A stretch of 64,000 nucleotides of DNA from the NCBI RefSeq assembly GCF_963662255.1, contig NC_085046.1, positions 52,050,570-52,114,569 of the forward strand. The letters run 5' to 3'. The notes beneath the pieces are model-generated. The model was not told where the DNA came from and searched no databases. It saw nothing but the letters and a program-made list of their open reading frames with translations. This stretch comes from Cinclus cinclus. Taxonomy: Eukaryota > Chordata > Aves > Passeriformes > Cinclidae. A program made the position numbers and the translations under genes. Positions 1-8,336 of this stretch are shown here, in pieces; positions within the stretch are counted from its first letter, which is position 1; each line of letters opens with the position of its first letter.

Positions 1-216
1 CAGAATCAGGCTCAGGGGCAACATCCTTAACCTCTGGGGCAGAATCCTTAGTCTCTGGGGCAGAATCCTTAGTCTCTGGGGCAGGGGCAGAGTCAGGCTC
101 TGGGACAGAATCCTTAGTCTCTGGGGGAGAATCCTTAGTCTCTGGAGCAGGGGCAGGGTCAGGCTCTGGGGCAGAGCCAGGCTCTGGGGCAGGGCCAGGC
201 TCTGGGGCAGGATCCC
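1..216. repeat. Degenerate short tandem repeat inside the ERV ORF
   Basis: Units of roughly 18-21 bp built on 'gcagaatccttagtctctgg' and 'caggctctggggcaggg' recur about ten times. On the minus strand they encode the PETKDSA and PEPGPA repeats and keep the reading frame, because repeat lengths are multiples of three. This looks like a coding minisatellite rather than a CRISPR or a satellite. Confidence 0.7.
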
Positions 217-682
217 TATTCCTTGGGGGACATATCAGGGTTGTCATCCAAGTCAATCTCCCCTCATCTCGGAATGTTAAATAGAACAGGTTTACAAGGC
301 CTATTAGCAATGTCAGCCACTGTATGATATCATTACTGCTTAGAAGAGATTTGAACCCCTCAAAAGCTGGTGGAGCAGACCCAAAAAACTGTGTAAGGGG
401 TTGGGACAAAATTTTCCCTGGTGTCATATCCTCACAGTATGTACCATTATTAAAGTAGCCCCAAAAACATACAGTTAGAGTGTGATAGCTCCGAATCCAT
501 GTGCCCACCTTCCAGAGGAAGTTAAAAATCCATGAATTTCTCACGTTATCAGCCCACAAAAGGAACTGGATAATAGTTACAGCAGCCTGAGTTATAGGAC
601 CCATGTTCAAGTAAGGGATTGCAAATGGGAGAGATAAAGCTGTGGCCACATGGAGCCCAAACCACGGTAAGCTGGACAACAT
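2..682 (-). CDS. ERV leader/gag-position ORF: hydrophobic N-terminus plus Pro/Glu-rich repeat tail (partial, runs off the window)
   Basis: From an ATG at 682 (in-frame TAA upstream) the minus strand stays open for 227 codons to the window edge. Residues about 10-45 are strongly hydrophobic, and a second hydrophobic stretch lies at about 120-136 (QWLTLLIGLVNLFYLTF). Between them are many Trp residues and one N-glycosylation sequon (NGT, about residue 79). From about residue 156 the protein becomes a degenerate repeat of PEPGPA/PEPDSA and PETKDSA units. This is the first large ORF after the primer binding site, where gag normally begins, but I see no matrix or capsid signature. It could be an N-terminal extension of gag or an accessory membrane protein. 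I do not recognise the family. The 116-codon frame at 549-899 overlaps it and the LTR boundary and is judged spurious. Confidence 0.5.
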   Translation of the reverse strand, partial: MLSSLPWFGLHVATALSLPFAIPYLNMGPITQAAVTIIQFLLWADNVRNSWIFNFLWKVGTWIRSYHTLTVCFWGYFNNGTYCEDMTPGKILSQPLTQFFGSAPPAFEGFKSLLSSNDIIQWLTLLIGLVNLFYLTFRDEGRLTWMTTLICPPRNRDPAPEPGPAPEPGSAPEPDPAPAPETKDSPPETKDSVPEPDSAPAPETKDSAPETKDSAPEVKDVAPEPDS

Positions 683-758
683 GATGCCACCTAACACAAA
701 ACTGAGGTAACTCAAGAACTGTTATTCCTTTTTCACCCTTTTCTCTCAATGCCCTCGG

Positions 759-777
759 GCCCCAAGTTGGGTGGCCA
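759..777 (-). promoter_or_regulatory. Primer binding site resembling tRNA-Lys
   Basis: Five bases inside the LTR end, the minus strand reads TGGCCACCCAACTTGGGGC. This differs from the known lysine tRNA-1,2 primer binding site by one inserted base and two substitutions. Position and TGG start fit a retroviral primer binding site. The lysine assignment is by memory of the consensus and is moderately certain. Confidence 0.55.
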
Positions 778-782
778 AAATC

Positions 783-1483
783 TGTCCTGGATTGAAGGAC
801 AGGCGTTTGCCAAGGAAAGCAGAAGCTTCCCCTTAGATTGAAAGAAAATGTGATTCTTCCGATTATTATAATTTTGGAATTAAGAGAGCTCTCAGGCAAA
901 GATATGGGGGTAGGAATAACAGTTCTTTACTAGTATATTTAACAAGACAAACAAGAACAACAACAGCTATGAAATTACCCACAAACAGAACAGTGACTCA
1001 GTCCCAGTGTTTTTTGGCTGCAGGCACCTTTTCCCTGAGCTGCAGTTCCCAGTGCTGGAGGCGGGCGGGTCCCGCAGAGCCGCAGGAGGGCTGGGGGGTG
1101 ATGGCAGCGCTGTCCCAGGGGGAGAGAGAGATGGAGAGAGAGCTCTCCGCTCACGGTGTCGGTCCCGATGCTCAGCAGAATGCTGGATGGTGGTAGTTCA
1201 CAGCGAGAAGACAGCCGGGCAGGGTCCGATGGTGGTTTCCCGACGCTGGGATGGCGGAGATGGAGGAGAGGCGGCGATCGTCCTTCTCGTCCGAACTCCG
1301 CGGGGGAAATGGGCCGAGGCCCAGCCTTCCACTTCCTCTTCTGGATGTTTGAATCTCGCGGGGCTTGCTTCTTCCCTCGTGTCCCCTCCCCCTTGTCACC
1401 AGGGCCCAGTCAACAGGTATCTTAGCATGACAATGGGGAAAATTCCACAGAGGGAAAAAAAAAGAAAGAACTAACCCTCAACA
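783..1483 (-). repeat. 5' LTR of the ERV
   Basis: About 701 bp. On the minus strand it begins TGTTGAGGG and ends CCAGGACA, the expected TG...CA ends. A TATA-like AT-rich stretch (TTAAATATA on the minus strand) lies near 940. It is diverged from but clearly colinear with the LTRs at 20575 and 55423, and lacks some bases present in those. Several short open frames inside it (for example 1007-1474) overlap one another in different frames and look like chance. Confidence 0.75.
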
Positions 1484-1546
1484 GGAGATATAAATGAAAT
1501 TAAAATAAAAACTGAATCAAAAGCTAGAGAATGGTAGGAAGGGGTT

Positions 1547-1636
1547 GAAGGAGAAGGAGAAGGAGAAGGAGAAGGAGAAGGAGAAGGAGAAGGAGAAGGA
1601 GAAGGAGAAGGAGAAGGAGAAGGAGAAGGAGAAGGA
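1547..1636. repeat. (GGAGAA)n polypurine hexamer tract, copy 1
   Basis: About 90 bp of near-perfect GGAGAA repeats, 3' of keratin gene A. The corresponding tract beside gene C (5662-5838) is about twice as long. Frames through it give poly-Leu or Lys-Glu repeats and are not genes. Confidence 0.95.
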
Positions 1637-2043
1637 ATGGAATCAGTAAGAAAAGAGTAAGGAGAATGAGGTTAAAAGAGGAAGGAGAACAAGAAGGACC
1701 AGACAAAGGAGACGGAGATGGAGAAGGAAAAGATGAGAAAAAAACTGAGTGCTATAAATAAAAACATTAACACATAGTAATAGAAATGGAAGGACTTGAT
1801 GACAATGAAATTCAATGTACCTGGCATGGAGATGGGGAAGTCTCTCTCTCATTTCTGTCCCTGCTCCTTTAGCAGAGCCATGGGGGTACACAGGGCCTAG
1901 AGCTGTGGCAGCCTTTGCCCGGAAGGGCTCCCAGCTCTGAGGCCAACCCCATTTCCAGCACTACAGCAAGTGTGTTAGAGCTCCTAGTCTCACAGTGTGT
2001 AAGGAGTGGGATCTCTCTGTCTTCAGACAGAATGCTTGGAGCT

Positions 2044-2204
2044 CCTTGTCCTTGTCCTTGCCCTTGTCTTTGTCCTTGTCCTTGTCCTTGTCCTTGTCCT
2101 TGTCCTTGTCCTTGTCCTTGTCCTTGTCCTTGTCCTTGTCCTTCTCCTTCTCCTTCTCCTTCTCCTTCTCCTTCTCCTTCTCCTTCTCCTTCTCCTTCTC
2201 CTTC
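2044..2204. repeat. (CTTGTC)n/(CTTCTC)n pyrimidine-rich hexamer tract, copy 1
   Basis: About 160 bp. The left part is CTTGTC units and the right part from about 2142 is CTTCTC units. The equivalent tract next to gene C is only about 52 bp (6245-6296). It lies in the 3' flank of gene A beyond its poly(A) signal. Confidence 0.95.
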
Positions 2205-2443
2205 CCAGAGCCCTTTCCACTGCTCTCCTTCATATCCTCCCACTTCCCATATTATTCCATTTTCTCCTCCAATTTAACATACACTGTCCCCTTCCCTCTT
2301 CTATTTTACTGTTCTTTTCCAATTTAATTTTCATTTCTGCCATTATGGCAATTTCCCCTCCCTCTCTTGCAAATCCCCCATCCAGACGGTCTTGCTCACA
2401 TGGGAAAAGGTGTCAAAGAGACAGGAATACAATGCAGGAAATC

Positions 2444-2449
2444 TTTATT
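2444..2449 (-). promoter_or_regulatory. Poly(A) signal of keratin gene A
   Basis: AATAAA on the minus strand, 161 bases past the stop codon of gene A, giving a 3' UTR of about 180 bases. The same signal is at 6538-6543 for gene C. Confidence 0.75.
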
Positions 2450-2609
2450 GGAACAAGAAGGGCAGGAATGGAGGGGAGCAGGAGGATAGAAAGGCCCCAG
2501 GCACAGCGGGTGTCACGGGCTGCAGGAGGACGGGGCAGTTCCTGTAGGGCTCAAGTGCCCCATGCTGTGCTGATGTGGCTGTGGGTGTTTGGGCTGGGCT
2601 GTGGTGGCT

Positions 2610-2975
2610 CTAGCAGGGCCCGCAGGTGTCCCAGAGCTTCTTGCTGTAGCGGGGCAAGGCACAGGGGTTGTAGGCGGGAGCAGCGCAGGCCCTGCCAAAG
2701 GTGCAGAGACCACCCGAGGCCTGGGTGGCACCGGCGCCATAGAGGCCGCCCAGCCCCAGGGAGCCGCCAAAGGCCGGTGCTCCGGAAGAGCCCACCACGG
2801 CTTGCTGGGGGAAGGAGGTGAGGATGGGGCCGGGGAAGGTGACCACCACGGGGGGCGGCTGGATCAAGGCCGTCGAGTCGGGGCACTGGCGGGCGCACAG
2901 CTCGTTGCAGCTCTCAGCGATGGGCTGGGGCACAGCCACGCTGGTTCTTGGGGGGCACAGGTCGTAGCAGGACAT
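2610..2975 (-). CDS. Beta-keratin (corneous beta-protein), copy A
   Basis: A 121-residue structural protein of cornified skin appendages that polymerises into beta-sheet filaments. It starts [20 protein letters not shown], the family's typical start. It has a Cys-rich head (C3, C7, C23, C27, C31), the conserved beta-sheet core with [13 protein letters not shown] (about residues 40-52) and [14 protein letters not shown], a short Gly/Leu/Tyr stretch (about 69-82), and a Cys-containing tail ending CGPC. It lacks the long GGX repeats of scale keratins and is not a typical feather keratin. I would place it in the scale/claw/keratinocyte-like group, but the subgroup is uncertain. The ATG at 2975 is the family start; the longer open frame upstream is read-through of the intron. 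Coding sequence lies wholly in exon 2, as is usual in the family. The protein is identical to copies B and C. Confidence 0.93.
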   Translation of the reverse strand: MSCYDLCPPRTSVAVPQPIAESCNELCARQCPDSTALIQPPPVVVTFPGPILTSFPQQAVVGSSGAPAFGGSLGLGGLYGAGATQASGGLCTFGRACAAPAYNPCALPRYSKKLWDTCGPC

Positions 2976-3106
2976 CTTGGCGAGGGATCCGAGGGTGCTT
3001 CTGCAAGAGAGGGCAGCCGTGGCAGGAGAGCTGCAGAGGCAGCGCCCGTGCCACAGAGGCCGGGCATGGAGCTGGGAGTCACGAGCAGAAGTGCTCGCAC
3101 ACTTAC

Positions 3107-3145
3107 CCTTGTCTCTGAGGAGGAGAAGGTGGCCAGGCCAGTGTT
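3107..3145 (-). other. Non-coding exon 1 of keratin A (predicted)
   Basis: The donor GTAAGT lies at 3106-3101, directly after ...GAGACAAGG. The acceptor TCTCTTGCAG ends at 3001, so the intron is 106 bp and exon 2 starts at 3000. The transcription start is estimated as about 30 bases after the TATA box, so the upper edge is approximate. A short 5' UTR exon and a wholly exon-2 CDS match known avian beta-keratin genes. Confidence 0.7.
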
Positions 3146-3169
3146 TGGCCCAGTGTGGCCCAGACAGGG

Positions 3170-3177
3170 CTTTTATA
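3170..3177 (-). promoter_or_regulatory. TATA box of keratin A
   Basis: TATAAAAG on the minus strand, about 63 bases upstream of the exon 1 donor. Gene D has the identical box at 8266-8273. Confidence 0.75.
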
Positions 3178-3894
3178 GCAGCCCCAGCATTGCTCAGCTC
3201 CAGCCAGGCCAATCTACAGTGGGGACACTCCCTGCTGCTGCTGCTGACACCAGGGCTGTGCGGCTCCTGGCCCTCCCTGAGTCAACATCCCCTGGGTACC
3301 ACCTCAGCACCTCGCGCTGCCCAAAACATGTTGTCCATCCTGCCACATCAGATACTTGATACCTGAAATGACACCCAGGAATTTTGCATCAGAGGCACAT
3401 ATGAGAGCTTGGGGGGCCTTGGGCAGTCCTGAAATAACCGTGAACTCTGCTGTGCTTTTTGGGGTTTCTGATCCTTGTGCCATGCATCTCAGGCCTGGCA
3501 TGAGGGCCCTTTGTCCCCTAAGTCACAGAGCTTCATGGAAGTGCCTGGGGGGGCATAGATGGAGTCCAGCTCTGCTGGACTGGCCAGTGCTGCATGGTGC
3601 TGGCCGGGCCCCACAGGAGCTGCCTTTCCCTGGGCGTTGGGTCAGCTCTACTCTCTGCCCATTAGGGACAGCAGGTGGCACAGAGCAGGCGCTGCCTGGG
3701 CCTGCTGTGGCCCAGGAAGTGGCACTGGCAGCGTCCCAGCAGGGTAATTGCAAGGGCTGATGGTGCAGCTTGAGGCTGGCCAGGAAAGCCAGGAGTCAGC
3801 AGAAGAGCCCCGTGGCAGCAGAGCTGAGGCCCGGCCTTGTCCCCGCACACGTGCCGCCATCATCGACAGCTCCTGCCCCGCCTCTGCAGCCACC

Positions 3895-3902
3895 CATAAA
3901 AG
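3895..3902 (+). promoter_or_regulatory. TATA-like box of keratin B
   Basis: CATAAAAG, about 63 bases before the predicted exon 1 donor at 3965, the same spacing as in genes A and D. Gene C has the same box at 7541-7548. Confidence 0.65.
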
Positions 3903-3924
3903 CGTTGTCCTGGCCCAGGGCTGC

Positions 3925-3964
3925 ATCCACTGCTGCGGTCTCGCTCTGCTCAGCCCAAGGCCAG
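3925..3964 (+). other. Non-coding exon 1 of keratin B (predicted)
   Basis: Bounded by donor GTGGGT at 3965. The best acceptor is ...CTAAGCGCAG ending at 4331, giving a 367-bp intron and 42 bases of exon 2 before the ATG. The start is estimated from the TATA box. Confidence 0.5.
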
Positions 3965-4373
3965 GTGGGTCCTGTGGGGCTCTGCCTCCTGTCCCCAGGG
4001 CTGCCCAGGCCCTCCACGGCCACTAGAGCTGCCAGGGCAACGGCCGTGCTGGCACCAGCTAGGCACGGCAAGGCCTGGCTCATCCTCCTTGGGAGAGCAA
4101 GGAACGAGGCCTTTGGCCTGGACAGACAGAGCCAGGCTGGACACAGGGACTCGGGCGGGACATGTGAGGTCAGGGGGTTTAAGGATCAGGCTTCTGAGGG
4201 GGCTGCCGAGCACAGGGCCAGTGCTGGGCAGTGTGGGCAAGGTTGATGACTTTGGCCAGTCTGGGTCTGTGGGAGGTCTGGGAGCAGGGCACTGCTAGAT
4301 CTGGAGATCCCCATGTCTCTTCTAAGCGCAGGTTTTCTGAATTTACTTTCGGCCTCATCTCTGCCACTGCAAG

Positions 4374-4739
4374 ATGTCCTGCTACGACCTGTGCCCCCCA
4401 AGAACCAGCGTGGCTGTGCCCCAGCCCATCGCTGAGAGCTGCAACGAGCTGTGCGCCCGCCAGTGCCCCGACTCGACGGCCTTGATCCAGCCGCCCCCCG
4501 TGGTGGTCACCTTCCCCGGCCCCATCCTCACCTCCTTCCCCCAGCAAGCCGTGGTGGGCTCTTCCGGAGCACCGGCCTTTGGCGGCTCCCTGGGGCTGGG
4601 CGGCCTCTATGGCGCCGGTGCCACCCAGGCCTCGGGTGGTCTCTGCACCTTTGGCAGGGCCTGCGCTGCTCCCGCCTACAACCCCTGTGCCTTGCCCCGC
4701 TACAGCAAGAAGCTCTGGGACACCTGCGGGCCCTGCTAG
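4374..4739 (+). CDS. Beta-keratin (corneous beta-protein), copy B
   Basis: Encodes the same 121 residues as copies A and C: Cys-rich head, [13 protein letters not shown] core, short glycine-rich segment and CGPC tail. It faces away from A, and its 5' UTR, intron length (367 vs 106 bp) and promoter differ from A's. The 3' UTR diverges from those of A and C soon after the stop codon although the coding parts are identical, which suggests recent gene conversion of the coding exon. An AATAAA at 4899-4904 ends the transcript. As a keratin it acts in the cytoplasm of cornifying epidermal cells. There is no signal peptide or membrane segment. The exact appendage in which it is expressed cannot be read from sequence. 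Confidence 0.93.
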   Translation: MSCYDLCPPRTSVAVPQPIAESCNELCARQCPDSTALIQPPPVVVTFPGPILTSFPQQAVVGSSGAPAFGGSLGLGGLYGAGATQASGGLCTFGRACAAPAYNPCALPRYSKKLWDTCGPC

Positions 4740-4898
4740 AGCCACCACAGCCCAGCCCAAACCCCCGCGGCCACCTCAGCCCAGCATGGAGAAGTTGAGC
4801 TCTGCACAAGCTGCCCGTGCGTGCTGTAGCACGTGACACCCGGTGTGCCTTGGGCTGTTCCTCACCTCTCTCCTGGCCTCTCCTGCTCTTATTTTTAC

Positions 4899-4904
4899 AA
4901 TAAA
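4899..4904 (+). promoter_or_regulatory. Poly(A) signal of keratin B
   Basis: AATAAA about 160 bases past the stop, in an AT-rich setting (ATTTTTACAATAAAGTTTTC). Confidence 0.8.
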
Positions 4905-4924
4905 GTTTTCTGGCATCCAACATC

Positions 4925-5598
4925 TGTCTCTTTGTCTGCTTTTTCCCATGTCATGAAGTTTTGTAATTATTGTGTCGAGACAGACTGGACTTGCATCACC
5001 ACCAGTCCTTTATTGTTAACTTTTCAAGCCTTTTTTCAGCATACTTCTTTGTGACAACTCCGACTCCTTTACTTACAGGTAGATCTGCACAGCTCTGACC
5101 CCTACTCTCCTCTCTGCATAGCTGGCTATACCCCAAGCTGTCCCTTACCTGGCTGCCTTACCCTGACTGTCCCTCATACATCTGCTTACGTGTCTCTTGC
5201 ATCACCGCATGTCCCTTACCTCCTCACAGAACAGCCAGCAGACTCCATCTCAAATTGCTGCAGATGCTCAGTCTCAAGCCCCAACTCAAACTACAACTCT
5301 AATTAGTGACTGTAACTTGTGGGGAGCAAGTCAACTCATTTATAACACCAAAACAAATTGGGCAAGCACGGATGCTTCCATTCCACAGTAATCTGTAAAG
5401 GTGCAATTCATAAGGAAAGATTGCCTTCTGTACTATCCTTTCAATCTCTCTTCCCAAGTCATGAACACCCCAGGCATGATGGGGTGTTGTCAGTGTGGGA
5501 GGGGAAATGGCGATGCAGAGATGGCCAGAGGCAATGGAAATTTGAAGGGGATAGGGAAAATAAAAAAGAAGAAGGAATGGTAGAGTGGAGGATTATGA
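4925..5598. other. Spacer between the two duplicated keratin units
   Basis: No gene, RNA or recognisable repeat seen. Its right end, just before 5599, is the uninterrupted version of the site where the ERV sits in the first unit. Confidence 0.6.
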
Positions 5599-5661
5599 GG
5601 AGATATAAATGAAATTAAAATAAAAACTGAATCAAAAGCTAGAGAATGGTAGGAAGGGGTT

Positions 5662-5838
5662 GAAGGAGAAGGAGAAGGAGAAGGAGAAGGAGAAGGAGAA
5701 GGAGAAGAAGGAGAAGGAGAAGGAGAAGGAGAAGGAGAAGGAGAAGGAGAAGGAGAAGGAGAAGGAGAAGGAGAAGGAGAAGGAGAAGGAGAAGGAGAAG
5801 GAGAAGGAGAAGGAGAAGGAGAAGGAGAAGGAGAAGGA
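5662..5838. repeat. (GGAGAA)n polypurine hexamer tract, copy 2
   Basis: About 177 bp, with one interruption (GAAGAAGG near 5705). Its poly-Leu translation on the minus strand (5639-5908) is not a gene. Confidence 0.95.
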
Positions 5839-6244
5839 ATGGAATCAGTAGGAAAAGAGTAAGGAGAATGAGGTTAAAAGAGGAAGGAGAACAAGAAGGA
5901 CCAGACAAAGGAGACGGAGATGGAGAAGGAAAAGATGAGAAAAAAACTGAGTGCTATAAATAAAAATATTAACACATAGTAATGGAAATGGAAGGACTTG
6001 ATGACAATGAAATTCAATGTACATGGCATGGAGATGGGGAAGTCTCTCTCTCATTTCTGTCCCTGCTCCTTTAGCAGAGCCATGGGGGTACACAGGGCCT
6101 AGAGCTGTGGCAGCCTTTGCCCGGAAGGGCTCCCAGCTCTGAGGCCCACCCCATTTCCAGCACTACGGCAAGTGTGTTAGAGCTATTAGTCTCACAGTGT
6201 GTAAGGAGTGGGATCTCTCTGTCTTCAGACAGAATGCTTGGAGC

Positions 6245-6296
6245 TCCTTGTCCTTGTCCTTGTCCTTGTCCTTGTCCTTGTCCTTCTCCTTCTCTT
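6245..6296. repeat. (CTTGTC)n tract, copy 2 (short)
   Basis: About 52 bp of CTTGTC with a short CTTCTC end. It is the contracted equivalent of 2044-2204. Confidence 0.9.
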
Positions 6297-6537
6297 TCCC
6301 AGAGCCCTTTCCACTGCTCTCCTTCATATCCTCCCACTTCCCATATTATTCCATTTTCTCCTCCAATTTAACATACACTGTCCCCTTCCCTCTTCTATTT
6401 TACTGTTCTTTTCCAATTTAATTTTCATTTCTGCCATTATGGCAATTTCCCCTCCCTCTCTTGCAAATCCCCCATCCAGACGGTCTTGCTCACATGGGAA
6501 AAGGTGTCAAAGAGACAGGAATACAATGCAGGAAATC

Positions 6538-6543
6538 TTTATT
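6538..6543 (-). promoter_or_regulatory. Poly(A) signal of keratin C
   Basis: AATAAA on the minus strand, 161 bases past the stop, in sequence nearly identical to gene A's 3' UTR. Confidence 0.75.
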
Positions 6544-6703
6544 GGAACAAGAAGGGCAGGAATGGAGGGGAGCAGGAGGATAGAAAGGCCCCAGGCACAG
6601 CAGGTGTCACGGGCTGCAGGAGGACGGGGCAGTTCCTGTAGGGCTCAAGTGCCCCATGCTGTGCTGATGTGGCCGTGGGGGTTTGGGCTGGGCTGTGGTG
6701 GCT

Positions 6704-7069
6704 CTAGCAGGGCCCGCAGGTGTCCCAGAGCTTCTTGCTGTAGCGGGGCAAGGCACAGGGGTTGTAGGCGGGAGCAGCGCAGGCCCTGCCAAAGGTGCAG
6801 AGACCACCCGAGGCCTGGGTGGCACCGGCGCCATAGAGGCCGCCCAGCCCCAGGGAGCCGCCAAAGGCCGGTGCTCCGGAAGAGCCCACCACGGCTTGCT
6901 GGGGGAAGGAGGTGAGGATGGGGCCGGGGAAGGTGACCACCACGGGGGGCGGCTGGATCAAGGCCGTCGAGTCGGGGCACTGGCGGGCGCACAGCTCGTT
7001 GCAGCTCTCAGCGATGGGCTGGGGCACAGCCACGCTGGTTCTTGGGGGGCACAGGTCGTAGCAGGACAT
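6704..7069 (-). CDS. Beta-keratin (corneous beta-protein), copy C
   Basis: Identical 121-residue product to A and B. The gene is a hybrid: its 3' UTR and downstream DNA match gene A, but its 5' UTR, 367-bp intron and promoter match gene B. The switch lies within the coding exon. This shows an exchange or inversion with breakpoints in the identical coding sequences. The start ATG at 7069 follows CACTGCAAG as in gene B. The predicted exon 2 acceptor ends at 7112 and the exon 1 donor is at 7478. Confidence 0.93.
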   Translation of the reverse strand: MSCYDLCPPRTSVAVPQPIAESCNELCARQCPDSTALIQPPPVVVTFPGPILTSFPQQAVVGSSGAPAFGGSLGLGGLYGAGATQASGGLCTFGRACAAPAYNPCALPRYSKKLWDTCGPC

Positions 7070-7478
7070 CTTGCAGTGGCAGAGATGAGGCTGAAAGTAA
7101 ATTCAGAAAACCTGCGCTTAGAAGAGACATGGGGATCTCCAGATCTAGCAGTGCCCTGCTCCCAGACCTCCCACAGACCCAGACTGGCCAAAGTCATCAA
7201 CCTTGCCCACGCTGCCCAGCACTGGCCCTGTGCTCGGCAGCCCCCTCAGAAGCCTGATCCTTAAACCCCCTGACCTCACACGTCCCGCCCGAGTCCCTGT
7301 GTCCAGCCTGGCTCTGTCTGTCCAGGCCAAACGCCTCGTTCCTTGCTCTCCAAAGGAGGATGAGCCAGGCCTTGCCGTGCCTAGCTGGTGCCAGCACGGC
7401 CGTTGCCCTGGCAGCTCTGGTGGCCGTGGAGGGCCTGGGCAGCCCTGGGGACAGGAGGCAGAGCCCCGCAGGACCCAC

Positions 7479-7518
7479 CTGGCCTTGGGCTGAGCAGAGC
7501 GAGACCGCAGCAGTGGAT
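7479..7518 (-). other. Non-coding exon 1 of keratin C (predicted)
   Basis: Mirror image of exon 1 of gene B. The donor GTGGGT is at 7478-7473 and the acceptor CGCAG ends at 7112. The upper edge is estimated from the TATA-like box. Confidence 0.5.
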
Positions 7519-7540
7519 GCAGCCCTGGGCCAGGACAACG

Positions 7541-7548
7541 CTTTTATG
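7541..7548 (-). promoter_or_regulatory. TATA-like box of keratin C
   Basis: CATAAAAG on the minus strand, the mirror of 3895-3902. Confidence 0.65.
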
Positions 7549-8265
7549 GGTGGCTGCAGAGGCGGGGCAGGAGCTGTCGATGATGGCGGCACGTGTGCGG
7601 GGACAAGGCCGGGCCTCAGCTCTGCTGCCACGGGGCTCTTCTGCTGACTCCTGGCTTTCCTGGCCAGCCTCAAGCTGCACCATCAGCCCTTGCAATTACC
7701 CTGCTGGGACGCTGCCAGTGCCACTTCCTGGGCCACAGCAGGCCCAGGCAGCGCCTGCTCTGTGCCACCTGCTGTCCCTGATGGGCAGAGAGTAGAGCTG
7801 ACCCAACGCCCAGGGAAAGGCAGCTCCTGCGGGGCCCGGCCAGCACCATGCAGCACTGGCCAGTCCAGCAGAGCTGGACTCCATCTATGCCCCCCCAGGC
7901 ACTTCCATGAAGCTCTGTGACACAGGGGACAAAGGGCCCTCGTGCCAGGCCTGAGATGCATGGCACAAGGATCAGAAACCCCAAAAAGCACAGCAGAGTT
8001 CACGGTTATTTCAGGACTGCCCAAGGCCCCCCAAGCTCTCATATGTGCCTCTGGTGCAAAATTCCTGGGTGTCATTTCAGGTATCAAGTATCTGATGTGG
8101 CAGGATGGACAACATGTTTTGGGCAGCGCGAGGTGCTGAGGTGGTACCCAGGGGATGTTGACTCAGGGAGGGCCAGGAGCCGCACAGCCCTGGTGTCAGC
8201 AGCAGCAGCAGGGAGTGTCCCCACTGTAGATTGGCCTGGCTGGAGCTGAGCAATGCTGGGGCTGC

Positions 8266-8273
8266 TATAAAAG
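8266..8273 (+). promoter_or_regulatory. TATA box of keratin D
   Basis: TATAAAAG, the mirror of the box of gene A at 3170-3177. Confidence 0.7.
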
Positions 8274-8297
8274 CCCTGTCTGGGCCACACTGGGCCA

Positions 8298-8336
8298 AAC
8301 ACTGGCCTGGCCACCTTCTCCTCCTCAGAGACAAGG
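8298..8336 (+). other. Non-coding exon 1 of keratin D (predicted)
   Basis: Donor GTAAGT begins at 8337, and the acceptor TCTCTTGCAG ends at 8442, giving the same 106-bp intron as gene A. The start is estimated. Confidence 0.6.

Larger units (their letters stand above)
1..1483 (-). mobile_element. 5' part of an endogenous retrovirus: LTR, primer binding site and start of the internal region
   Basis: Read on the minus strand, the element starts with an LTR at 1483 and ends it at 783. A primer binding site follows five bases later, and the internal region continues beyond the window at base 1. The LTR is homologous along its length to the sequences at 20575-21331 and 55423-56222, sharing blocks such as AAGATATGGGG and a run of CAAACA-type repeats. 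Its right edge abuts duplicated keratin-flank DNA at 1484. The matching site in the second duplicate (5599) has no insertion, so that copy shows the empty target site. Only the 5' half is visible, so gag/pol content and completeness cannot be judged. Confidence 0.75.
1484..2443. repeat. 3' flank of keratin A, left arm of the direct duplication (second copy 5599-6537)
   Basis: This stretch matches 5599-6537 in the same orientation with few substitutions. The main differences are the lengths of the two hexamer tracts. It holds no supported gene; its long frames are low-complexity translations. Confidence 0.85.
2976..4373. promoter_or_regulatory. Divergent promoter spacer of the A/B keratin pair (1398 bp)
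   Basis: The spacer carries two outward-facing transcription units: A-type TATA and exon 1 on the left and B-type on the right. Exactly the same length (1398 bp) separates C and D at 7070-8467, but there the sequence is reversed. The middle (about 3200-3880) holds no supported gene; the many overlapping GC-rich frames there occur on both strands and are shadows. Confidence 0.8.
5599..6537. repeat. Right arm of the direct duplication: 3' flank of keratin C
   Basis: Matches 1484-2443 in the same orientation, with the purine tract expanded and the pyrimidine tract contracted. No supported gene. Confidence 0.85.

Noticed and set aside
1..216. CRISPR-like regular repeat array
   Set aside because: Units are contiguous and degenerate without unique spacers, and are coding on the minus strand in a vertebrate ERV.
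2006..2821. 271-codon plus-strand frame
   Set aside because: Low-complexity Leu/Val translation of the hexamer tract fused to the antisense of keratin A.
2610..3212. 200-residue N-terminally extended keratin A
   Set aside because: The extension reads through the TATA region, exon 1 and intron; splice sites and family start put the ATG at 2975.
3770..4246. 158-codon frame in the keratin spacer (mirrored at 7197-7673)
   Set aside because: Overlaps promoter and exon 1 of gene B; both strands are open because of high GC content; no family resemblance.
4179..4760. 193-codon GC-rich frame opposite keratin B
   Set aside because: Antisense shadow, repeated identically opposite A and C because the coding DNA is identical.
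5639..5908. Poly-leucine minus-strand protein
   Set aside because: Translation of the GGAGAA microsatellite.
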